This document shows, one piece after another, positions 1 to 10,841 of a stretch of 64,000 bases of DNA. The notes beneath the pieces are model-generated. The model was not told the origin of the DNA, did no database searches, and was given only the letters and a program-made list of their open reading frames with translations. Origin of the DNA: Paenibacillus sp. DMB5 (GTDB lineage: Bacteria > Bacillota > Bacilli > Paenibacillales > Paenibacillaceae); the NCBI RefSeq assembly GCF_001517085.1, contig NZ_LRAC01000087.1:84703-148702 (forward strand). The letters run 5' to 3'. A program made the position numbers and the translations under genes. Numbering within the stretch: the stretch's first letter is position 1; each line of letters begins with the position of its first letter.

Positions 1-93
1 ATCCAATCAAACCTTTGATTCTTGTAAGGGTATTCTTTATAGTAAGGGGAGAACCTGCAAAGGATAGGGATCTTACAACCGGGAGGAAACAAA

Positions 94-2880
94 TTGAGCA
101 CTGATAAAATCGGAATTCCGTTGGAAGGCTTTGCTGAATTCAGCAGAATAGTAGCTGCAGAGGGCGCCGTCCTGCTGCGTAATGAAGGAAATGTACTGCC
201 GCTTCGTGATAACGAAACCGCTTCAGTTTTCGGCAGAATCCAAGTGAATTACTACCGCAGCGGTACAGGATCGGGCGGAAGCGTGAATGTAGCATATACA
301 ACGAACCTGCTGGACGGGCTGCGCAGCAAGGAGAATATTAAGGTCAATGAAGAGCTGGCTGCAGTCTATGAGGAATGGATTCAGGAGCATCCGTTTGACA
401 ACGGCGGCGGCGGCTGGGCTGCTGAACCGTGGCACCAGAAGGAAATGCCGCTGACGGATGAACTGGTGAAGCAGGCCAGAAGCGTGTCGGATAAGGCGAT
501 CATCGTCATCGGACGCACTGCCGGCGAAGACCAGGATAATGCCGATGCGGCGGGAAGCTACCAGCTGACTGTGGATGAGAAGACGATGCTGAAGCAGGTG
601 ACGGCCTATTTCGAGCAAACCATCGTCGTGCTGAACGTATCGAACATTATTGATATGAGCTGGCTGAACGATGAAAGCTATACCAATCCGATCTCTTCAG
701 TGATCTACTCCTGGCAGGGCGGAATGGAAGGCGGCAATGCGATTGCCGACGTGCTGGCCGGAGACGTTACGCCAAGCGGCAAGCTGACGGACACCATTGC
801 TTATTCAATCAATGATTATCCGTCGACGGTCAATTACGGCAACGAATTCAAGAACCTGTACCAGGAAGATATTTATGTGGGCTACCGGTATTTTGAGACG
901 TTTTGTCCGGATAAGGTCCAGTTTGAATTCGGCTACGGGCTCTCCTATACCACATTCAGTGTAGAACCGAAAGAAGCCAAGCTGTTCACCAAGGATGAGA
1001 AAACCTATGCATGGATCGACGTAACCGTAACCAATACTGGCAGTACTTATGCCGGAAAAGAAGTCGTACAGGCTTACTACGAAGCCCCGCAGGGCAAGCT
1101 GGGTAAACCGGCAAGGGTTCTGGCGGCCTTCGGCAAGACCGGGGTGCTGTATCCGGGTGAATCCGAGACGATTGCTCTCAGCTTCGAGCTACGGACTATG
1201 GCGTCCTATGATGATGCCGGAGTGACAGGCCATCCTTCGGCCTTTGTGCTGGAAGCCGGAACCTACCGGCTGTACGCAGGGACAAGTGTAAAGCAGGCTG
1301 TGCCTGTCGGCTTTGAAGGCAAAGAGGGATATGTGCAGGAGGAACTCGAGGTAGTGGAGCAGCTGCAGGAGGCGCTGGCGCCTTCGGAGAGCTTCACCAG
1401 AATGATGCCGGGTGCCCGCCGGGCGGACGGCTCCTATGAGCTTGTCTATGTGGAAGCGCCCAAGCAGAAGATTTCGCTGGCCGAGCGCATTGAGCGTAAC
1501 CTGCCGCAGAGTCTGGAGCAGACCGGTGACCAGGGCTACAAGCTGCGCGATGTGCAGGAGGGCAAGGTCAGCCTGGCAGCGTTCGTTGCCCAGCTGAGCG
1601 ATGAGGACCTGGCTGCGCTGGTCAGAGGCGAAGGCATGAGCAGCCCGCTGGTTACACCGGGAACAGCTTCAGCCTTCGGAGGCGTAACCGATTCGCTGTA
1701 CAGCTATGGCATCCCGGTGGCCTGTACATCTGACGGCCCGTCCGGTATCCGGATGGACAGCGGACAGAAGGCGACCCAGGTCTCGATCGGGACGCTGCTT
1801 GCGGCAACGTGGAACGCGGATCTGGTCGAAGAGCTGTATGTGATGGAGGGACAGGAGCTGCTGCGCAACAACATTGACACGCTGCTCGGACCTGGACTTA
1901 ACATCCGCCGCAGCCCGCTGAACGGGCGCAACTTCGAATATTTCTCCGAGGATCCGCTGGTCTCCGGCGTATTCGCCGCAGCCTGCACCCGCGGGATCCG
2001 CAAAGGCGGATCAAGTGCAACGCTGAAGCACTTCGCCTGCAACAATCAGGAGAAATACCGCAGTAAGGTGGATGCTGTTGTATCGGAACGCGCCCTGCGC
2101 GAGCTTTACCTGAAGGGCTTTGAGATTGCGGTTAAAGAGGGCGGAGCAAATTCAATCATGACCTCTTATAATCCGGTTAACGGACACTGGGCGGCATCCA
2201 ACTACGACCTTAATACAACCATTCTCCGCGGCGAATGGGGCTTCAAGGGTATCGTGATGACCGACTGGTGGGCAGTAATGAACGACTGTGCCGAGGGAGG
2301 CCCGGCTGACCGGAAGTACACAAACTGGATGGTCCGTGCCCAGAATGACCTGTATATGGTTGTCAGCAACTACGGTGCGGAAACCAACGCTTACGGCGAT
2401 AACACCATTGAGGCGCTGGCGAATGGTACGCTGACCCGCGGAGAGCTGCAGCGCAGCGCGGTTAACATTCTGGAGTTCATCCTTCAGGCGCCGGTCTCCT
2501 CCAGAGAGCAAGTGATCGAAGAGACGGTTGAGTCCTTTACAGCTGCGCCGGCCTTGGCGGCAGAACAGGCACAGACGCTGTCCGCCCAGGGACAGGTTAC
2601 ACTGACTGCAGAAGGCACGGCCGTCCTGAAGGTGGAGCAGGCCGGAGTATACCGGCTGTTTGCCCGCGTCATGTCCCCGGATACCGAGCTGGCGCAGAGC
2701 GCATGCAACCTGAACCTGAACGGCCGGACGGTGACAACCGTTCAGACGAACGGTACTGAAGGCCGCTGGATTCAGCTGAAGCTGGTGAAGGCACAGCTGG
2801 AAGCCGGCCTGTATGAGCTGACCCTGGAGCATGTGAAGCCTGGAATGCAGGTGGAAGCTATCGAATTTAAACTGGTGTAG
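94..2880 (+). CDS. Glycoside hydrolase family 3 beta-glycosidase, inverted domain order
   Basis: This 928-residue protein belongs to GH3 and probably removes glucose or xylose from the non-reducing ends of imported oligosaccharides. No signal peptide is visible, so it is likely cytoplasmic. The usual order is reversed. The alpha/beta sandwich normally found at the C-terminus comes first (about residues 18-280), then a fibronectin-III-like segment (about 285-400), then the TIM-barrel catalytic domain (about 505-790). Marks of the barrel are SDGPSGIRM, ATLKHFACNNQE and IVMTDWW; D724 in the last is the expected nucleophile. Residues 800-928 form an extra beta-rich, CBM6/35-like tail. The TTG start at 94 is supported by GGGAGGAAA just upstream. 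A reversed order is known from some rumen and clostridial GH3 enzymes. The exact substrate cannot be told from sequence. Confidence 0.9.
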   Translation: MSTDKIGIPLEGFAEFSRIVAAEGAVLLRNEGNVLPLRDNETASVFGRIQVNYYRSGTGSGGSVNVAYTTNLLDGLRSKENIKVNEELAAVYEEWIQEHPFDNGGGGWAAEPWHQKEMPLTDELVKQARSVSDKAIIVIGRTAGEDQDNADAAGSYQLTVDEKTMLKQVTAYFEQTIVVLNVSNIIDMSWLNDESYTNPISSVIYSWQGGMEGGNAIADVLAGDVTPSGKLTDTIAYSINDYPSTVNYGNEFKNLYQEDIYVGYRYFETFCPDKVQFEFGYGLSYTTFSVEPKEAKLFTKDEKTYAWIDVTVTNTGSTYAGKEVVQAYYEAPQGKLGKPARVLAAFGKTGVLYPGESETIALSFELRTMASYDDAGVTGHPSAFVLEAGTYRLYAGTSVKQAVPVGFEGKEGYVQEELEVVEQLQEALAPSESFTRMMPGARRADGSYELVYVEAPKQKISLAERIERNLPQSLEQTGDQGYKLRDVQEGKVSLAAFVAQLSDEDLAALVRGEGMSSPLVTPGTASAFGGVTDSLYSYGIPVACTSDGPSGIRMDSGQKATQVSIGTLLAATWNADLVEELYVMEGQELLRNNIDTLLGPGLNIRRSPLNGRNFEYFSEDPLVSGVFAAACTRGIRKGGSSATLKHFACNNQEKYRSKVDAVVSERALRELYLKGFEIAVKEGGANSIMTSYNPVNGHWAASNYDLNTTILRGEWGFKGIVMTDWWAVMNDCAEGGPADRKYTNWMVRAQNDLYMVVSNYGAETNAYGDNTIEALANGTLTRGELQRSAVNILEFILQAPVSSREQVIEETVESFTAAPALAAEQAQTLSAQGQVTLTAEGTAVLKVEQAGVYRLFARVMSPDTELAQSACNLNLNGRTVTTVQTNGTEGRWIQLKLVKAQLEAGLYELTLEHVKPGMQVEAIEFKLV

Positions 2881-2912
2881 GATAAGGCTCTAAGCGCCGT
2901 TTCCAACCCTGA

Positions 2913-2957
2913 AGCAAAAGGCACTCCGGCCCCGGCCGAGTGCCTTTTGCTTTTTTT
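2913..2957 (+). terminator. Rho-independent terminator after the GH3 gene
   Basis: A 14-bp stem (AGCAAAAGGCACTC with its exact complement) around an 11-base GC-rich loop is followed by seven T residues, 32 bases after the GH3 stop codon. Confidence 0.9.
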
Positions 2958-3063
2958 GGTTATATAACAGGTAAGCAACTATCCGGCTCCCGGTTCCGTC
3001 TTAAAGATACAGCCGCTTAGGATTTGACAACCTGACTACTACTTCAAGGGAGATGAGTGCGAC

Positions 3064-3657
3064 ATGAAAAAAGCTATACTGCTAACAACGATAATGTGCA
3101 GCCTGGCCTTGGCCGGCTGCGGGAATAACGCTCAGCAGAATACCAATTCGGCCGGATCAGACCCGGCCGTACAGGAGACGGCTGCGCCGGCAGCAACGGC
3201 TCCGGCTACCGCTGCGCCGGAAGAAACGGCAGCCGCGGCAACGGCAACAACGGCCCCGGCGGCAACAGCGGCTACTGAGCAGACGCCGGCAGCTTCCGCC
3301 GTCAAGCAGAAGTACCTGGATAAGCTGGATGCTGTGGAAGCCGGGCTCAGCGATCTGCAGGAGCAATATGATTCCGGGGTAACCGCCTCCATGACCGAGG
3401 CTGCAACCAAGGAATATGAGCGCTGGGATAAGGCTCTGAACGAAGTATACACTGCGCTCAAGAGCCTGCTCTCCGAGAGTGAAATGGCTGAGCTCAAGGA
3501 GAAGCAGCTGGAGTGGATCACCTACCGGGATAAAACAGCGGAGGAAGCGGCAGCTAAATATGAAGGCGGCACGATGCAGCCGCTGGAATATGTGTCTGTG
3601 CTGGCAAGCACCACGAAAGAGAGAAGCTATGAGCTTGTGAATATGTACATGAAATAA
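3064..3657 (+). CDS. Lipoprotein with LprI-like (DUF1311) domain
   Basis: A 197-residue secreted lipoprotein. The N-terminus is a lipoprotein signal peptide ending in the lipobox LAGC, so it should be anchored on the outer face of the membrane. An Ala/Thr/Pro-rich low-complexity linker (about residues 30-78) holds the folded part away from the membrane. The C-terminal part (about 85-197), with EWITYRDKTAEEAAAKY, matches the LprI/DUF1311 family, small domains linked to lysozyme inhibition in other bacteria. That role is family knowledge and is not shown here. AAGGGAGATGAG lies upstream of the ATG. The gene stands alone between a terminator and an opposing gene. Confidence 0.8.
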   Translation: MKKAILLTTIMCSLALAGCGNNAQQNTNSAGSDPAVQETAAPAATAPATAAPEETAAAATATTAPAATAATEQTPAASAVKQKYLDKLDAVEAGLSDLQEQYDSGVTASMTEAATKEYERWDKALNEVYTALKSLLSESEMAELKEKQLEWITYRDKTAEEAAAKYEGGTMQPLEYVSVLASTTKERSYELVNMYMK

Positions 3658-3747
3658 GCCTGCCGGGCACTTTAAGGCCGGGCAGTGGTTTTCCTGATTC
3701 CAGGAGACCGCTGTCCGGCCTTTTTACCGTTTTACAAGCTAAGACTG

Positions 3748-3825
3748 CTATTCCTTATTCATAAGTCCCTTCAGCCCGGTCATAAACGGCCGGATCTGCT
3801 TAATCATGCCATAGCCCATCTTCAT
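3748..3825 (-). CDS. Possible coupled micro-ORF (25 aa)
   Basis: A 25-codon reading frame starts at an ATG that overlaps the TGA of the upstream gene (ATGA). The product, beginning MKMGYGMIKQIRPF and ending GLKGLMNKE, is amphipathic and basic. The overlap is typical of translational coupling. It could instead be the true C-terminus of the upstream gene displaced by an indel. No homologue is recognised. Confidence 0.3.
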   Translation of the reverse strand: MKMGYGMIKQIRPFMTGLKGLMNKE

Positions 3826-4163
3826 GACCGGTATCGCCGGCGGATCAGTCCGAAGAAGCGCAGCCCGCCGCCCATCAGCCCGCCCAGCCCGCCGAGTCCG
3901 GCTCCGGCGCCGCCCGCTCCGCCCAGGCCGCCGAGCAGCGGCCCCAGGAGCGGCATAAAAGCGGACACCTCCGCCTGCTTGGCGCGGTCCGTGGAGGCTC
4001 TTCCCGCTTTTTTGCGGGCGCGCGGTTGGGCGGAGAGGACCACCGCCTCTTTTTCACAGCCGGTTATCCATCCCACATACGTCCGTCCGTCATGCAGCGT
4101 AACGCAGACCTTGCGGCCCTTCAGCTGCTTGGCCTGACTGCGGACTTTTGCTGAATTTCCCAT
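3822..4163 (-). CDS. Small protein: LSm/SH3-like N-terminus plus glycine-rich C-terminus
   Basis: A 113-residue protein of unknown function. Residues 1-45 (KGRKVCVTLHDGRTYVGWI) look like a small beta-barrel of the LSm/SH3 type. A basic stretch follows, then a Gly/Leu/Ala-rich tail (about 68-97) and an Arg-rich end. The ATG at 4163 is preferred over the TTG at 4166 because AGGTG lies seven bases before it. It runs opposite to both neighbours and stands alone. Its TGA overlaps the ATG of a possible 25-codon ORF, so either a second peptide is translationally coupled or the C-terminus has been frameshifted. No specific role can be given. Confidence 0.6.
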   Translation of the reverse strand: MGNSAKVRSQAKQLKGRKVCVTLHDGRTYVGWITGCEKEAVVLSAQPRARKKAGRASTDRAKQAEVSAFMPLLGPLLGGLGGAGGAGAGLGGLGGLMGGGLRFFGLIRRRYRS

Positions 4164-4298
4164 CAAGGATCACCTCGCTTCCTATTTACTTTATAGTACA
4201 CAGGGATGCGGATACGGCTTGTGCTGATGTGTATGTGCCTGCAAGCTTTTTTACAGGGAGATGGTAATGGGGCATATGACCTTAAGCGTAAATAACAG

Positions 4299-4328
4299 TT
4301 GAGAAATGGGCGCCGGATAGAGTAGTAT
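4299..4328 (+). promoter_or_regulatory. Candidate promoter for the GH51 gene
   Basis: TTGAGA (4299-4304) and TAGTAT (4323-4328) are 18 bp apart, 70 bases before the start codon. An AT-rich stretch (4338-4380) follows. Predicted by eye only. Confidence 0.35.
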
Positions 4329-4397
4329 AGCAGTATCATATTTATTTATATGAATTAATTTATATTTATATTAAATAAAAGATTGGGAGAGTCCATA

Positions 4398-7300
4398 ATG
4401 ACAAATTTTCGTGATCAGCTTATTGCCCATTACAAGTTCGATGACGCCGCAAATGCCGGCAAAGACAGCTCGGGACAGGGACAGGACGGCACGGTATCCG
4501 GCACAACAGTACCAGTGGTAACCGAGATAGGCGGGAGAACGGCTGCCAGGTTCGCAGGAGGACCCAGCGGCACTTCCTATATTCAGCTGCCTGCCGGCCT
4601 GCTTACAAATGTAAGCGACAACAATGGCTTAACGGTGGCTGCCTGGGTCAACTTCAGCAAGGGTACGAATGTCTGGGAGCGCATTTTTGATTTCGGCAAA
4701 AGCGAAGCCGGACCCTATCTGTTCCTGACCCGCGGGCTGCGCGGTACGCTGACGGCGGGAGGCGACCTGTCGGCTGATCCGGGACGTGGTTATGCTACGG
4801 GGGAGTGGATTCATTTTGCGCTGTCTGTCACGGGGACGCAGGGCGGAACGCTGAGCAGCGCCGGTCCGGTGGTCTATATCAATGGTGAGGCAGCGGCCGA
4901 CGGCTCCATCAGCCAGACTTCAAGCGGCAATTATGCCCAGCTGCGCAGATGGTTTGCTACTTTCGCCGACCCGGATAACTACAGCCGCAATTTTATCGGG
5001 CGTTCGCAGTATGAGGTGGATGCTGATTTTGCCGGGGCATTGTCGGATCTGCGGATTTACAAGGCCGGATTGTCGGAGGACGAGGTCATTGAGGTGATGT
5101 GCGAGTCGCTGAGCGACCAGGAGATTGTGAAGCTGGCCAGGGACAAGTATCTGCCTGTCCTGAATTCGATTGTAACCAGCAATTTGTCCCTGCCGTCGTC
5201 GCTGATGGGCGGAAAAGTACAGGTAGCCTGGACATCAAGCCAGCCAGCTGTGCTATCGGATCACGGAGTCATTCAGCAGATTAGCGGAGCCGAGGCGCTG
5301 ACCCTTACTGCGGTGCTGAGCAGGGGCGCTGTTTCTGCTGAGAAAAGCTTCAGCCTCTCCGTGCTTCCCGCACACTTGCCGCCCTACACACTGACGGTAC
5401 ACGGGGACCGTGAGGTGCTGGATGTCAGTGAAGTGATGTACGGCTTATTCTATGAGGATATTAACAATGCGGCTGACGGGGGGATTTATGCCGAGCTGGT
5501 GCAGAACCGTTCGTTTGAGTCCTTTGCCTTTGATACATACTCGCAGGTCTCCGGCGAATGCGGCTGCTCTACCGGACGAAACCGGGAGCCGCTGTTTGCC
5601 TGGTCGGGAGATACGGAGCTGATGAGTCCGCAGCATCACGGCGGCCTGAATGATTTTTTTGGAATTGAGGATAAGGAGGTCAATGCCGTTTATGTAACGG
5701 TGGCGGACGGAGCAACGATCCGAAACCGCGGGTTCGCGGATTCGAACGGACACTGTGCAATGTCAGTCGTTAAGGGGGCCAAATACGATTTCACAATCTG
5801 GGCCAAGGCAGTGACCGGCGGGACGATTACGCTGCAGCTGCAGGATGCTGACGGTACGGCTGTCAGTGACGAGGCTATTGTAAAAGTGGAGGGCGGGGAC
5901 AATTGGAAGAAATACGGCGTGTTGCCGGAGAAGGAAATTACATTGACAGGTACGTCTAAAGTGCTCGGTCAGCTTGTGCTCGCTTTTAAAGGTGAAATCT
6001 CTATTGATATGGTGTCACTTATGCCGCGCGATGTGTGGGGAGCAGGTGAGGAGGCGGGCTCGCAGACCGCCCATGCCAATTATCTCGGCAACCCTAACTA
6101 CCGGCTGAGAAAAGATCTGGTGCAGGCGCTCGCCGATATGCATCCTAAATTCCTGCGTTTCCCGGGCGGCTGTATCTCCGAAGGCTCCTTCATCTGGGAG
6201 AATGTCTACGACTGGAAGGATTCGGTCGGTGCCGTGGAGCTGCGGAAGGAGAATTTTAACGTCTGGGGCTACATGATGACTATGGGCCTTGGCTATATGG
6301 AGTATTTCCAGCTGGCAGAGGACCTGAATGCAACCCCGCTTCCGGTAATGGCCTGCGGTGTGCTGTGCCAGGCCCGTTCGGACTATGCCCATCCGGCAGG
6401 CGGGGCGCTGCGGGACTATTTTATAAAAAACTTTACCGATCTGATCGACTTTGCGCTCAGCACTGATTTTGAGAGCAATGAATGGGCTGCGATGCGCAAA
6501 ACAATGGGCCACGAAGAGCCGTTCGACCTGCGTTATTTGGGCGTCGGTAATGAGAACTGGGGCACGGAGTTTTTTGCCAACTTTGAAGTATTCAAGGCAG
6601 CGATTGATGAGTATATGGAGCACCATTATCCAGGGTATGAACTGCACATTATCTCCACGGTCGGCGCACAGGCGGATGATGATGCCTACCAGCAGGGCTG
6701 GAAGTCCTGAGCGGAAATCTGCAGGGAACGGCAGAGGTGGCTTTTGCCGACGGCCATAATGTTATAGAAGAAACAGTGACCTGGTACCGGAATCAGCCGG
6801 ACTACATGGACACCATTGCCGATGAGCATTACTACCGCTCCAATGAATATCTGCTCAAGAACGCGGACCGTTACAATTACTACCACCGGGCGTATCAGGC
6901 GGACGGAAGCTTAGACTGGAGGGCAACCTCCAAGGTATTTGTCGGGGAATATGCATCCACGGATAAAAATACACTGGCCGGTGCAGTCGCCGAAGCCGCA
7001 ATAATGACCGGGTTTGAAAATAACGCTGACGTTGTGCGGCTGGCCGCCTATGCGCCGCTGTTCAACAAAGTGCTGACCGACGGAACCTACCGCTGGACCC
7101 CGGATTGCATCTGGTTTGACGACGAGACTGTCTGGTTCACGCCCAACTATTATGTGCAGCAGCTGTATGCCAAGTATCTGGGCAACAAGGTGCTCGCCAC
7201 CTCCTTCTCGGCCTATGCCAAAGGCAAACCGGCTGCAATCGTTCCGCATGGCGGGATTGAGATTGCCGCAGGCAGCGCGGATCTCCTGGTAAAGCGGGTC

Positions 7301-8143
7301 ACCGTTACCTCGAATAAGGACGGCAGTGTGCTGCTGGATCAGGACTTCACCGGGGAGCTTCATCCCGGCTGGCAGGTTATCCCGGGCTCGGCGGAGTCCT
7401 TCGTGCGGGACAGCGAAGGCATAGTGCTTAAAGGGCAGAGCAGCGGCCGCAGCGGGCTCTATTTCCTTAACGACAGCTGGTCTGATTATACCGTGGAGGT
7501 GTTGGCCTCCCGGAGACAGGGCGCGGACGGCTTCTATGTCGGCGTGGGATTAACAGAGATTGCTGCAGAGAACAAAAATGTTCTCGAATATGCTGTAGGC
7601 TACGGTGGAAATGCCACGGGCCTGAAGGTGTTCAAGCAGGGCGTGGAGGCATACACACTCGGGGATTATTCCTCCAGCACAGCGGCCGGCAATCTGCGGG
7701 CGGCATGCTATGAGGGGATAGAGGATAATACCGATTATACCATTACGGTTAACTATGGCGGCGCGGACGGCAGCAGGCTGCTCTGTTCTTACGCAGACGG
7801 GCAGACGGCCGGCAGGGTGCTGGATTATAAGCTGGAGGCTTACAACAGCGAGGTGTTTAACTCGGTAACCAGAGACGCAGAGCATGTGTATGTGAAGCTG
7901 GTTAATCCCGATGATGTGGCAAAAGCGACCGAGCTGAAGCTGCTGGATTTGAACGTTTCCGGTACTGCGAAGCTGATTACCCTCAGCGGCGATGCTTCGC
8001 TGGTTCATGTGCCTAATGTGAACCAGAAGCTGAACGAGCGGATCGTACCGCTGGAGCAGCAGATTACGGTGGACAGTGGCCCGCTGGTGCTGAATCTGCA
8101 GGCTAACTCGGTCAATGTGCTGGTGTTTGATCTGGAAGGGTAA
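4398..8143 (+). pseudogene. LamG-Ig-GH51 alpha-L-arabinofuranosidase, frameshifted near 6705
   Basis: One gene of about 1250 codons is split by a frameshift. It should remove arabinofuranose from arabinoxylan or arabinan fragments. From the N-terminus: a LamG/concanavalin-like domain (about 1-235), an atrophied bacterial Ig-like domain (about 236-325), then the GH51 region beginning TLTVHGDREVLDVSEVMYG. The general acid/base is E719 in VGNENWG. The nucleophile lies in FVGEYAS (codon 6947-6949), after the break. The first frame stops at 6708-6710 right after AYQQGWK; the second frame resumes with LSGNLQGTAEVAFADGHN with no loss of homologous sequence, as if one base were missing around 6705. 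ATG 4398 is chosen over TTG 4383 because GGGAGAG lies between them. No signal peptide is seen, which is odd for a LamG-bearing enzyme. If the shift is real, the truncated product lacks its nucleophile. Confidence 0.85.
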
Positions 8144-8345
8144 GGTACAAGTCTTCCTCAGCTTTATTTTGGTATAGCCTATGAAATCCTGGCGGTATCG
8201 TCGATATTAATAAGGAGAGCTATTACGTTGAGTGTCAGGTTTACACGAAGTGAAAACCCCTGAATGTTAAGCCTTTAAGGATATGAGAAGACGCGCAGAC
8301 CTGCTTGGTTAGCCGTGTTATTATACATACTGGACTTATCACTTT

Positions 8346-8373
8346 CTGACATTTTAACGTAGCTGTTTAGAAT
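8346..8373 (+). promoter_or_regulatory. Candidate promoter for the c-di-GMP gene
   Basis: CTGACA (8346-8351) and TAGAAT (8368-8373) are separated by 16 bp. The leader to the start at 8395 would be short but holds the GGGGAG ribosome binding site. The rest of the 8144-8394 gap shows nothing recognisable. Confidence 0.4.
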
Positions 8374-8394
8374 ACGACTTCCGGGGAGATTATC

Positions 8395-10769
8395 ATGAAG
8401 CTGCGTACCAAGATTACATTGTTTATTATAACCGTTTCTCTGCTCACCTTGGCCTCTACCTATCTGACTTCACAGGAGATTTTTCTCGACCAGTTCACAG
8501 AGCTGGACCAGGAAGCGCTGGAAGGCCGCATGTCGGATATCATCCAGACCTACGATCTGGAGCTTCAGGGTATGCACGAGACGATGCTTAATTACTCAGT
8601 TTGGGACGAGACTTATGAATATGTCTCCTCCCAAACGTTCGAGGATCTGCAGAACCCTTACATCCTTAGTAACTATGACGAGGAGACCTTTAAGGGCAAC
8701 CGGTTTGATCTCATGGCATTGACCAACGGGAGAGGGAATCTGGTCTATAGCGGCTTATATGATTCCAGTGAGGAGACTGTAACACCTGTGACGCCGGAAA
8801 TCGTCAATCTTTTTGGGGATATCCGGGAGAGGCTGGACATTTTTACCGAATCGGAGAATTCCTACACCGGACTTGTCATCCTCGATAACGGTCCTATGCT
8901 GATGACTTTTCAGCCGGTTATTCACAACGACATGACAGGTCCGTCGCCGGGATGGCGGTGGCCGGCCGGATGCTGGATGATACGGAAATAGCCCGGATCG
9001 GGGTGCTGAGCCCGTCCGGAATAACCGTGCAGAAAGTCTCTGACAGCCTGCTGAAGGAGAGCAGGGGACAGAAGATATGGGTGAGCCAATTGCCGGGAGA
9101 CCGGCTGGCGGGTCATGCCGTAATCGACGATCTGTTCGGCAATCCGGGAATCGTAATTTCCATGGAGCAGCCCCGCCATATTTATGAAATCGGCAAAAAT
9201 GCGATGGCCAATTTCACGCTGTTCTTCATTATCTCTACCTTTGGTATATGCTTGCTCAGCCTGCTGTTCGTTAAACATACCATTCTGTCCCGGATGACAG
9301 CGCTGGTCCGCAGTATCCGGATTATCGGCAAAAGCCGGGACCTGTCGATCCGCCTCGACATCAAGGGCCAGGATGAACTGAGTGAGGTAGAGGGGGAGTT
9401 CAACCGGATGATTTCCTCGCTTGAAACCGCGCAGGAAGAGCTGCACCGGCAGGCTATGGTCGACCCGTTGACCCAGCTGCCGAACCGCGCCCTTTTTTTT
9501 CAGACGCTAAACCGGACCATCCGCAGAGCCGACCGGCAGGGCCTGCAGATTGTGCTGCTGTTCATCGACCTCGACCATTTCAAGGCGGTCAACGACACCT
9601 GGGGGCATGACTTCGGGGATGCAGTCCTCAAACAGATCGCGGACCGTCTCACCGGCGCTGTCGGGCCGGATGATCTGGTGTCCCGGCTCGGCGGGGATGA
9701 ATTTACCATTCTCCTCTCCCGTTTTTCCGGTGTGGAGGATATTCAGGCCCGGATTTCTACAATTCAGCGGGCGCTGGCTGAACCGCACACACTGAACGGC
9801 CAGTTGTTTCATAGCACGGCAAGTATCGGGGTCAGCATCTATCCGCAGAACGGAGAGGACGCTGAGCTTCTTGTCAAGGCTGCCGACCTGGCGATGTTTC
9901 AGGTCAAGGAGAACGGACGGAACAACATCTGCCGTTATTCGGAGAAGCTTGAAGAGGCCTTCAGCCGCAAAAAGGTAATCGGCAGACAGCTTCTTTCCGC
10001 TGTGGATAATGGCGAGCTGGAGCTGCATTACCAGCCGATTCTCTCGGCATCAAATCTTGATGTCGTCAAGGTTGAAGCGCTGCTGCGCTGGACAAGTCCG
10101 ACATTCGGGCCGGTGTCACCTGCCGAGTTCATTCCGCTGGCGGAAGCCGGCGGCTCCATTTCCGGTATCGGTAACTGGGTGCTCCGCAAGGTCTGTGCGG
10201 ACCTCCGCAGCTTCCGGGACCAAGGCATCCGGCTAAAGGCCGCTGTCAATATCTCGGGGGTGCAGCTCATGCAGCCCGGTCTGCCGGAGCAGCTGACGGA
10301 GGCGCTGGCAGACAACGGGCTTACGGCGGATAGTCTGGAGCTGGAAATCACAGAGACGGTGCTGATGTCGGACGAGGACATTATCTCCTCGCTCATAAAT
10401 CTTCGCAGCATGGGATTTTGCATCTCGCTTGACGACTTTGGCACAGGCTTCTCGTCACTGAGCTATCTGCGGACCTTCCCGGTAGATCTTATCAAGATTG
10501 ACCGGTCTTTTGTTTCCGGCATTCAGCCGGGGGCTTCCGACGATACACTCGTCCGCGCAATCATTGAACTCAGCCACAATCTTGGCCTGCGGGTCGTTTC
10601 CGAAGGGGTGGAGCTGAGAGAGCAGTTTGACCTGCTGCGTGCTCTTGGAAGCGATCAGCTTCAGGGTTATTTCATCAGCAGACCGCTGCCTGCTTCGGCT
10701 TTGAAGGAGTTTATTTCAGGCTATGCCTCTGCTGCCTCCACAAGGGAGTCCTCCGTAAACCTACTGTAG
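8395..10769 (+). pseudogene. CHASE4-HAMP-GGDEF-EAL c-di-GMP protein, frameshifted near 8942
   Basis: A membrane sensor that should make and/or break cyclic di-GMP. It begins with a transmembrane segment (LFIITVSLLTLASTYLTS), then an extracellular CHASE4 domain. The first frame drifts into nonsense after HNDMTG and ends at 8991. The frame beginning at 8952 continues the CHASE4 domain (GMAVAGRMLDDTEIARIG), then a second membrane helix, a HAMP linker, GGDEF and EAL. GGDEF is intact (SRLGGDEFTILL), as are the EAL hallmarks (VEALLRW, DDFGTGFSSLSYL, KIDRSFV, SEGVE), so both activities look possible. One base missing in the CCG/TCG run near 8942 would rejoin the frames. If the break is real, an internal start could still give a receptor-less GGDEF-EAL protein. 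Confidence 0.85.
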
Positions 10770-10841
10770 GGCACTGCAAATGAGATCAAATCGGCAATTT
10801 CCTTTTTTGCTATGATCCATAGTGAAAGGAGAGAGGCTTCA

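Noticed and set aside
3658..3695. Terminator after the LprI-like gene
   Set aside because: The CTGCC/GGCAG stem has an internal mismatch and only a weak T run, so support was too low to list.
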